Positions 26,829 through 34,131 of a stretch of DNA of 64,000 nucleotides are shown here, in pieces. Source of the stretch: Prevotella sp. UBA6994. GTDB taxonomy: Bacteria; Bacteroidota; Bacteroidia; Bacteroidales; Bacteroidaceae. Below the pieces are notes generated by a model, which had not been told where the DNA came from, ran no database searches, and was given only the letters and a program-made list of their open reading frames with translations. Numbering within the stretch: the first letter of the stretch is position 1; the number at the start of each line of letters is the position of its first letter. The position numbers were made by a program, and so were the translations under genes. Location of the stretch: positions 3,184 to 67,183 of the forward strand of contig DJXW01000035.1 of the NCBI GenBank assembly GCA_002449845.1. The letters run 5' to 3'.

Positions 26829-28072
26829 CAATAAACTAAGGTGTATGTAATTGATTGACCATTCTTATCCTTGACGGTCATGGTCTTTACGGAACCGTCG
26901 GCATTGGCGGTTGTTTCCACCTGATAAGAATTATACCTGCCCTTAGCTTCGGAAATGACACTCGTGAATCGTGCCATCCTAAACATGGAAAGCAACATAT
27001 ACGGATTACAATTGTCAACACCCTCCAACAATTGGTTTACGTCTAAATTTGTCGCGCAATTGTTTACACTTCCGAAAGATAGTGTATAGGTCTCGTAAAC
27101 ATAATGATTATCCGAATAATGATGGTATATAGCCATGCTATCTGCCACATGTGCCGCATCTATCGTCAAAGAGCCTTTTCCGTTGTAGTAAATTCCATAT
27201 TGCGTATAGAAAGGTCCGCATTGGTCGAGTAGCTTGAAGGCATTCTCGAAAGAGACGGGATAGACCTCGTTCATATAGAACGGACGGTATTCCACGATGT
27301 GACTGATAACCGCCGATTTACTGAGGCTTCCATTCACATGGCATTGCATCGTACCGTTGGTATTGGTCAAGTTAGACAAGCAGTAAGGATCATAAAACAC
27401 ATTTTTCACTCCGTTGAAGCTAAGTGCATGATAGACACCTTCCTGCACTACGTTGTTCACGGTATAGGTGGTGTCCTTATAATGAAACTTACTTATTTCG
27501 CTGACCGTTACCTTTCTCTCTTCATCAATATAGGACAGGTTTAAGGTACGCTCAGTTTGCTCACCTTTTATCGAAAGCGTCAATGGGCGCGACTGAGCAT
27601 CGTATGAAACGTTGATCTCACTACCATCAGAGCCCTTGATACTTTTCACTAAGGGTGAGCTACCCAACGACCCGTCTATCCTACTGGCATATTGCTGATA
27701 GGAAAAAGAGGAATAAGCCCTGTCGGGATCTTCAGAATCAGTAATACGGAAAACGGTCATACGCGCACTTCCTGTCTTGTTGGGGGTAATGCTGACCCCA
27801 TAACGACAAATCATGTTTGCCTTTCCGCTCATTTCTCCCTTGATGGTAATCCATGAACCATCGCCTTGGTGGGTGGTAATACGCCACGGACAATTACTGG
27901 CAAACACCAAACTGTCTTCAACCTGGTTGGCATAAAGGCACGAAAGAGCCATGTTGCCCGTTACTGGCTTGTTGATGGAAATGACGTATTGTTTCAATGG
28001 TTCTGCCTTTTCACATGCTGCCATCAGCAGACTTATTCCAAGGCAAACAAATAATGACTTAAAGACTTTCAT
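26828..28072 (-). CDS. BACON-domain lipoprotein
   Basis: 414 residues. Lipobox LMAAC (Cys20), then EKAEPLKQYVISINKPVTGN. Residues about 45-130 look like a BACON module (VFASNCPWRITTHQGDGSWI, then GVSITPNKTGSARMTVF), a beta-sandwich tied to glycan or mucin interaction at the cell surface. The rest (VSYDAQSRPLTLSIKGEQ, then VETTANADGSVKTMTVKDKN) resembles the YD-like beta-sheet of DUF4595-type lipoproteins. It starts 6 bases after the tandem GH43 gene and overlaps dusB by one base, so it belongs to that operon. Function is not established. Confidence 0.75.
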   Translation of the reverse strand: MKVFKSLFVCLGISLLMAACEKAEPLKQYVISINKPVTGNMALSCLYANQVEDSLVFASNCPWRITTHQGDGSWITIKGEMSGKANMICRYGVSITPNKTGSARMTVFRITDSEDPDRAYSSFSYQQYASRIDGSLGSSPLVKSIKGSDGSEINVSYDAQSRPLTLSIKGEQTERTLNLSYIDEERKVTVSEISKFHYKDTTYTVNNVVQEGVYHALSFNGVKNVFYDPYCLSNLTNTNGTMQCHVNGSLSKSAVISHIVEYRPFYMNEVYPVSFENAFKLLDQCGPFYTQYGIYYNGKGSLTIDAAHVADSMAIYHHYSDNHYVYETYTLSFGSVNNCATNLDVNQLLEGVDNCNPYMLLSMFRMARFTSVISEAKGRYNSYQVETTANADGSVKTMTVKDKNGQSITYTLVY

Positions 28073-28078
28073 ATTGTT

Positions 28079-31000
28079 TTATTTTACTATTTTCATACTT
28101 CTTACTTGTCCGTTGGAAAGCACTTCCTTTCTGATATAGATACCTGATGAAACGGGAGCTTGAGTACCCAAACAACTGCCGTTAACATGGTAATACCTTA
28201 CTTCAGAAACACTTCCTTTCTCTGTATCTCTTGCACTTATATCTGTCAAAATATTTTCAACATCTGGAACAATGACTGGCTCTATTCCCTCACGAGTGGG
28301 AACCACGGGGTTAATCTTACCGTCTGCATCAAACGTAAGCTTGTCTATACATACTTCACGATGAATGCCCGGACCATTGTTCAAGTAGTTTTTATTGATG
28401 CGGTGATAAACGATGTACCAATCATCCGTACCAGGAACATTCACGATAGAATTATGCCCCGTACCGTAAATCTTGTCATTGGGTTTCTGGATAATGACAA
28501 TGGGCTGATTTGCAACCTTGATGGGGCCTGTGGGCGAGTTGCTCGTACCGTAAGCCACATGATAATTGGCTGCTCCCGTATCGTCAACGCTCCAAAGGAA
28601 ATAATAGATGCCGTTGCGATAGAACACGTATGTGCCTTCACGATAGGCATAATCAGACAAGGAACCTCCCACTGGGGTGATGTTGTATTCCTCTCCTTCC
28701 ACGTTCATCATATCCTCACTGAGTAGGCGATAGCACATCTTTCCGTTTCCATAATACAGATATGATTGTCCACTGACTGGATCGGTAAAGACATCAGAGT
28801 CGATCATCTGCCCAGCAGAAGAGCTGGTAAACAAAGGTGTTGACTTTGCCGTGAACGGACCCGTGGGATTCTCTGATGAAGCCACACCTAACGTCTTCTT
28901 GCCCAATGACTTATTTTGCCCACTGAAATAGAAGAAATATTTCCATTTGCCATTTATCCATTTCTCCTCGATACATGGAGCCCACGCATTACCCGTTGAC
29001 CAAGCCACATTACCACCATTTCTTAAATTGAGAATGGTTCCCTCATTGGTGAAATGTACGAGGTCGGGTGAGGAGAACACGTCAAACGTATAGCCGCCCC
29101 ATCCTTCATAACCGTCGGTGGTAGGATAGACATAGAATCTACCCGTCTTATTGGAGAACAGCACCTCTGGGTCAGCATGGAAATCGGGAATGACGGGGTT
29201 GGCATTCTCCTGCACTTGCACGGTATAGGTCTTGCTTTCCATTCCATTGGTCACGGTATAGGTTACGGAACCACGGGAGAAGTCTTGTTCTCCTACTGGT
29301 GTGATGGTTGAACCTACGGAAGCTACCAACTGAGGATCGAACGAACGTATGTCTGTGCCTGGCTCCACGGGGATGAAGATATTATTGTAGTTTATCTCCA
29401 TGTCGTTTTGCTTGATGCAATGATTCGTTGCGCCAGTGATGTCAATATCCACATAACAAGGGAACGCATTCATCAGCGTTTCTGTCTCAGCCTTGGTAAT
29501 GGGAAGTACCGTTCCATGTCGAGGCGTAAATGCCCCAAAAGTGTAAGTGTTTTTCACAAACTTAAAATTGGATAAATCCTCACTCGTACAGAACTGGTAA
29601 TAACCACTGGTGTAGCAATCGTACATCAAGACCCAAGAGTCTTTATTGATCAACTTAAATACGCCTGCACCTTCTACAGACACCGACGTTTGTTGCAAGG
29701 CACTCGATGGTTCTGACCATTGACTGCCGAGTGGTTCGCCTGACCTTGCGGTAAGATGTTTGGCGGTTACCTTACAGATGGCTCCCTCTCCTTCTGTTTT
29801 GTAAAAAGCATGGTAAAGGGAATCAGACTCATCATAGACAATGTCCATGTCTATGGTAGATGAACCTCTGTCGTAAAGGTAAACGGGATAGCCTTCCAAA
29901 TCGGTAAAGTCTTCGTTAGCATAGCAATAATACACTTTATCGTATGGAATGGGGTCCTTGCTGCCCGTACGCATGGAGAAATACACCATATATTTCTTTG
30001 CTTCCGGATCCCAAATGGTTTCGGGAGCCCAGACACGAGTCAACTTATCCGCAAAGTCGGAGTGGGCAAATCTCACTGGGAAATGAACGGTGGAATGAGA
30101 CCAGTGAATCAAGTCTTTCGACTTCATCAACACGATGCCTCGGTTGCTGTCCCATCCTTCTCCACTCCTCATATCGGTATTCACCATATAAAACCAACCA
30201 TCTTCTCCTCGTAAGATATGAGGGTCACGAACTCCACCCTTGAGAGAAATGCTATCGGCAGCTACTACCCTTTCGCCCCAATTCAGCGGCGTGTAATTAT
30301 ATCCATCTTGGGAAAGGGCATAATAAATATTCTCATTGGAATTAGAGGGGAAATACACGAAGAGGTAGTTTTCGTATGGCTCTTTTCGTGAAACACATAC
30401 TTCAAATTCTTTCGTGGCTTTCTCGTTGCCACGCATAATCGTTGCCTCAAGTGTCACTATTACATTCTCGTTTTCTGGTTGCTTCATCACCCTACCCTCA
30501 TTGCTAAGCCACTCTGGTTGAGATGATTTCCAGAAAATGGCGGAACCTTCCTTGCCTACCGTGGGAAGAGTGATGTGCTCATATAAGTGGTTGATTTTAC
30601 CATCTAATTGCAACCATTCGGTGTCACGTGAAACAATTTCTTCATCGGAAAACTCTGGCAATACGCCCACGTTGAACGTGCGCACAACTGTCACTTTTCC
30701 ACTGGTTAATGTAGCCGTAAGTGTAGCTAAAGATGTGGCAGAACCGTATGGCGGACGATTAATGTGTCCGTCATTCGTGATGATACTTTCATCGCTGCTC
30801 TCCCACGAAATCTTGATGTCGTTCCATTGAGTGGGCAATGTCACATCGTTCATGATTGCGCTCATATCGGGCATGGTGAACGATTGCATCAGTTTCACCA
30901 ACCGCAATGAATCCTCATACTCGTTAAATTCATCGCAAGAAGATTTCAAGCTGACAATAGTCTTAGAGTCAAGGGAATAATTGTAGATACGGAAATCGCT

Positions 31001-31621
31001 ATACTTGGCGTTTTTCAAAAAAGCATCGCCATCGTAACAACTCTTACCTAAAAAGTTTTGTGTGGTTTTACCGATTTGGGCAGGACGAAGGTTAATCTTC
31101 TCTGAAGTTGACTTACCATCTATAAATATACGCGCGTAAGAAGAGCGTTGCATCACGATGATATTATACCATCTGCCTTTTTCAATCAAAGTATTGGAAA
31201 CAAAGGTTTCCTCACCATCGTAATTAGTCTGTGTAATGGCAAAGCGAGAGTCTTTGGCACTCAAGAAAAGATAGCCATCTGATGATGATTTAGCGAAACA
31301 CCAGATAAAATTGCCATTTTGGGAGATGTCAGTCTCTTCAGGAATGAAGACATTGACTGAAATGGCATAGTTGTCAGTTAAGGAACCAATCACGTTGCCT
31401 ATTTCTTCGCCAAATTCAAAATAACCGTTGTTTGCTCCTAAGTCAAGTATTTGTTGATGATGATACATAGACAAAGTGGCACCCGATTGCAGTTTGCCTT
31501 CGTATTTGCCAGTGACATCATTTGTTGACGAGAAGTCAAAACAAACCACTAAGCTGTCGGAAGACGCTCTCATTCCGACAAAAGCAAAAATGAACAAAAC
31601 AACAAAAACAACTCTTTTCAT
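28079..31621 (-). CDS. Secreted tandem GH43-type protein with LamG and Ig-like modules and T9SS-type tail
   Basis: About 1180 residues from MKRVVFVVLFIFAFVG (signal peptide; ATG at 31621). Modules by eye: a LamG/concanavalin-like domain (about 20-215), two atrophied bacterial Ig-like domains (about 250-320 and 345-410, each with WESSDESI/FWKSSQPEW-type cores), and a first five-bladed GH43-like domain (from about 420, GGVRDPHILRGEDGWFYMVN). A connector follows, then a second GH43-like domain (DFHADPEVLFSNKTGRFYVY, then HNSIVNVPGTDDWYIVYHRI). The end, SGIYIRKEVLSNGQVRSMKI, fits a type A T9SS sorting domain. GH43 enzymes cut arabinosyl or xylosyl linkages, so arabinan or arabinogalactan side chains of pectin are the likely target. 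It is in an operon with the dockerin-like protein and the 58-residue ORF. Confidence 0.85.
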   Translation of the reverse strand: MKRVVFVVLFIFAFVGMRASSDSLVVCFDFSSTNDVTGKYEGKLQSGATLSMYHHQQILDLGANNGYFEFGEEIGNVIGSLTDNYAISVNVFIPEETDISQNGNFIWCFAKSSSDGYLFLSAKDSRFAITQTNYDGEETFVSNTLIEKGRWYNIIVMQRSSYARIFIDGKSTSEKINLRPAQIGKTTQNFLGKSCYDGDAFLKNAKYSDFRIYNYSLDSKTIVSLKSSCDEFNEYEDSLRLVKLMQSFTMPDMSAIMNDVTLPTQWNDIKISWESSDESIITNDGHINRPPYGSATSLATLTATLTSGKVTVVRTFNVGVLPEFSDEEIVSRDTEWLQLDGKINHLYEHITLPTVGKEGSAIFWKSSQPEWLSNEGRVMKQPENENVIVTLEATIMRGNEKATKEFEVCVSRKEPYENYLFVYFPSNSNENIYYALSQDGYNYTPLNWGERVVAADSISLKGGVRDPHILRGEDGWFYMVNTDMRSGEGWDSNRGIVLMKSKDLIHWSHSTVHFPVRFAHSDFADKLTRVWAPETIWDPEAKKYMVYFSMRTGSKDPIPYDKVYYCYANEDFTDLEGYPVYLYDRGSSTIDMDIVYDESDSLYHAFYKTEGEGAICKVTAKHLTARSGEPLGSQWSEPSSALQQTSVSVEGAGVFKLINKDSWVLMYDCYTSGYYQFCTSEDLSNFKFVKNTYTFGAFTPRHGTVLPITKAETETLMNAFPCYVDIDITGATNHCIKQNDMEINYNNIFIPVEPGTDIRSFDPQLVASVGSTITPVGEQDFSRGSVTYTVTNGMESKTYTVQVQENANPVIPDFHADPEVLFSNKTGRFYVYPTTDGYEGWGGYTFDVFSSPDLVHFTNEGTILNLRNGGNVAWSTGNAWAPCIEEKWINGKWKYFFYFSGQNKSLGKKTLGVASSENPTGPFTAKSTPLFTSSSAGQMIDSDVFTDPVSGQSYLYYGNGKMCYRLLSEDMMNVEGEEYNITPVGGSLSDYAYREGTYVFYRNGIYYFLWSVDDTGAANYHVAYGTSNSPTGPIKVANQPIVIIQKPNDKIYGTGHNSIVNVPGTDDWYIVYHRINKNYLNNGPGIHREVCIDKLTFDADGKINPVVPTREGIEPVIVPDVENILTDISARDTEKGSVSEVRYYHVNGSCLGTQAPVSSGIYIRKEVLSNGQVRSMKIVK

Positions 31622-31719
31622 GACAATCAGACAAGACACAAAAAAGTGAAGAGAAACAATCTACTCTTTACAAGTAAATTATCACTCTTCACATGTATAA
31701 TGTTTAACCAATAATCAAA

Positions 31720-31896
31720 TTATTCTTCGTCCCAAACACTGAAACTTTTTGCTGCTGGGTCTTTAGTACCTTCTTCATCAACACCGCCATAGCCGATGCC
31801 TTGATCTGGTCCAAATACACCACTCACTTCTTGCATAATTGCTTCTACTTGGTAAGAAACAAATGTAATTGTCGGAATAATATATACTTTTTTCAT
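31720..31896 (-). CDS. 58-residue peptide of the MKKxYxxP type
   Basis: Encodes MKKVYIIPTITFVSYQVEAI followed by a Gly/Asp-rich middle (SGVFGPDQGIGYGGVDEEG) and an acidic, aromatic end (SFSVWDEE). It starts 13 bases after the dockerin-like gene and is followed by the GH43 gene, all on one strand, so it is cotranscribed. I recognise the layout (MKK-Y-P start, amphipathic middle, SG then acidic tail) as a recurring unnamed small-protein type in Prevotella and Bacteroides. I know of no established function. There is no signal peptide. A leader-type precursor peptide or a small regulator are possible readings. Confidence 0.7.
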   Translation of the reverse strand: MKKVYIIPTITFVSYQVEAIMQEVSGVFGPDQGIGYGGVDEEGTKDPAAKSFSVWDEE

Positions 31897-31909
31897 AATT
31901 CATCAATTT

Positions 31910-33838
31910 TTATTTTTTAACAACTTTCTTACCATTCACGATGTAAACACCACGCTGGAGACGGCTTGCATCTTTACCAACATTCATACCACTTACAGAG
32001 AAAATATCATTATTGGATTCTTGCGTATTCACGTTCACAATAGAGGTAGGTGTATCGTCTATAGTGAAAGAAATCTTAGCAGAATTCTCATAACTTGCCA
32101 AATAATCACTTAATTTAAAGTAGCCACGGAAAGCTTTAATCTTTGTATTACCATTAGAATACCAGAATTTATTATCTGATAAGAACAAACATCCATCCTC
32201 CACATCAGTATTTGCCTCATAAATACCATACATATAACCAGTCTTCTTACCAGTACTTCCAGTATTTCTTACACGTACTTGAGCTTCATCAACTAATATA
32301 TTAACACCTTTAACGCTAAATTGATCAATATCAGAAGTTGTCTTTATAATACAAGGATGATTAGCCTCAATTGCAGAAATCGAAGAGAATGAAACATTAA
32401 TAGTGGTAAAATCACCATCGTCATTCTTTATAACACTCCATCCCGTGAAATCTGCAAGTTGCACATCATTTCCAAAGGATGCCTTCACTTGTTCTTCTGT
32501 CATATCAAATGGCAAGCAAATAGTACTCCACTCATTGGCTTTGATAGTACGATGAACGCGAACATCAACATTTTCTGCATCTTCGGGAGCGACCTCAGCT
32601 GTTTCAAAAAGATCAATTAAACCAGCATTCTTGTCAATCGTGAGTACACATTCAACTGGCCCAACCTCGATTTTTTCAACATTAGCATTAGGATTTACTA
32701 GAACCGCATGCTCAAAACATAAAGCATAATCACCTTCTTCATAATCTTCGGGAACATTTATGGTGATACGTGCCACTTCGCCATCATTACCCTCAAATGC
32801 CCAAGGAAGACCTGTAGATGGATTTTTCACCAATGTACCACAAAGTACTTTCAAACCTCCATCAGGCTTCAAAGCAGAACCGAAGCTACTCGTACGAGTA
32901 GTTTTAGTACGCTCTTCACTTAACTCAACCATGAGAACTCCATCTTCATCTTGGGCAATTGTAATTCCTTCTGGCAAACTTAAATCAAATTCAAAAGTTG
33001 AAACATCAAAACTAGTGTTCTTCATACGTATAGACAACACCTTTTGTTTTCCTGGAGCAACCGCAATAGGTTCTATATAAAAACAATCATTAAGGTTATC
33101 AATGTTCGTTGGGGTATCCTTTCTTGGGCTCTTCATCGCGGACTTGCTATTGTTGACCGTATTTCCATTCAATATGATATTGGCAACGCCAGCAAAGTCG
33201 GCAGCATCAATTACCTTATCATCGTAAACATTCGCAGCTACCTTTATAAACCTTTCAGGTGTGTTTAACAAAATACTATTAGCCACAGCATTATAATCAG
33301 CTGCATCAACAGCACCATCAGCATTCACATCACCCAAGATATAAGACAAAATCTTAAAGGCAACATCCGTTAAGTCATATTGAGTACCATCATTCCCAGC
33401 GAATATCAACTTATTAACATTGGCATCATAACCATTGCCATCATACTCATTGCTAATTGGCAATAATTCGTCTGCTTTGACAGTAAATTTCAACAAAACT
33501 CCTTCATCATCCGTAATTGGCTCATTACCCGTACCCGTTTCACCACCCCAAGAATACGTAGCAAAACGACTGTGCCCATCACCTAAATCATTGTTATTAA
33601 TAATAAATGTATTAGGAGTAGAACCATTTACAGCACTATTCAAATCCGTAGTAAGTTTCTGTGGAACTTGTAAATCAAATTGATATGCACAAATCTTCTT
33701 GTTATCAAAATGATACTTCACAATAATCTCGGCATTTCTACCAGGACAAACTCGTACATCTTCAATTGTCAGATAGTTGTCTGCAGAGGCATTAAAAGCC
33801 AAAGCGACCATTGAAAATAGTAATAATAATTTCTTCAT
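31910..33838 (-). CDS. Secreted dockerin-like/cohesin-like protein with C-terminal sorting-type tail
   Basis: 642 residues. MKKLLLLFSMVALAFNASAD is the signal peptide. Residues 22-165 look like a cohesin-type beta-sandwich (VRVCPGRNAEIIVKYHFD, then ICAYQFDLQVP). Residues 168-224 form a dockerin type I-like pair of calcium loops (GDVNADGAVDAADYNAVAN, then YDDKVIDAADFAGVANIIL). A second cohesin-like unit covers about 245-405 (VAPGKQKVLSIRMKNTSFDV). A beta-rich region follows, and the end RLQRGVYIVNGKKVVKK is the short tail shared in this window. It is the first gene of an operon with the 58-residue ORF, the GH43 protein, the BACON lipoprotein and dusB. A scaffolding or surface-display role is inferred only from the modules. 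Confidence 0.75.
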   Translation of the reverse strand: MKKLLLLFSMVALAFNASADNYLTIEDVRVCPGRNAEIIVKYHFDNKKICAYQFDLQVPQKLTTDLNSAVNGSTPNTFIINNNDLGDGHSRFATYSWGGETGTGNEPITDDEGVLLKFTVKADELLPISNEYDGNGYDANVNKLIFAGNDGTQYDLTDVAFKILSYILGDVNADGAVDAADYNAVANSILLNTPERFIKVAANVYDDKVIDAADFAGVANIILNGNTVNNSKSAMKSPRKDTPTNIDNLNDCFYIEPIAVAPGKQKVLSIRMKNTSFDVSTFEFDLSLPEGITIAQDEDGVLMVELSEERTKTTRTSSFGSALKPDGGLKVLCGTLVKNPSTGLPWAFEGNDGEVARITINVPEDYEEGDYALCFEHAVLVNPNANVEKIEVGPVECVLTIDKNAGLIDLFETAEVAPEDAENVDVRVHRTIKANEWSTICLPFDMTEEQVKASFGNDVQLADFTGWSVIKNDDGDFTTINVSFSSISAIEANHPCIIKTTSDIDQFSVKGVNILVDEAQVRVRNTGSTGKKTGYMYGIYEANTDVEDGCLFLSDNKFWYSNGNTKIKAFRGYFKLSDYLASYENSAKISFTIDDTPTSIVNVNTQESNNDIFSVSGMNVGKDASRLQRGVYIVNGKKVVKK

Positions 33839-33923
33839 ATCGATATTGTTTTATATATTATTTCCTATGTTTAGTCACACATTAATTCTTATAGAAACCG
33901 TATGAGGGCACTATATTCCGTGG

Positions 33924-33954
33924 CAAAAATACAATAAAGATTTGAAATAACAAA
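33924..33954 (-). promoter_or_regulatory. Promoter of the dockerin-like/GH43/BACON/dusB operon
   Basis: Minus strand TTTG (33954-33951), 19 bases, TATTTTTG (33931-33924). It predicts an unusually long leader of about 80 bases before the ATG at 33838. Confidence 0.7.
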
Positions 33955-34038
33955 AAATATAGAATGTTTTTTTTCATTTGCACCAAACAAATTAACATTT
34001 CGAATGGCACAACCTACATTCCCAAAATGTTTTATATA

Positions 34039-34101
34039 AAGAAACCATCGGTCACCATGCAAGAAACCATCGGTTACATATATGGTGACCGATGGTTTCT
34101 T
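34039..34101 (-). terminator. Terminator with two competing right arms
   Basis: AAGAAACCATCGGTCACCAT (34039-34058) pairs perfectly with ATGGTGACCGATGGTTTCTT (34082-34101), a 20-bp stem. Between them lies AAGAAACCATCGGTTAC (34061-34077), an alternative copy of the same arm. In the minus-strand RNA the first arm can pair with either of two downstream copies. It lies 31 bases after the GH43 stop. Confidence 0.75.
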
Positions 34102-34131
34102 AATATGTTACCTATTATAATAAGGTATGGT

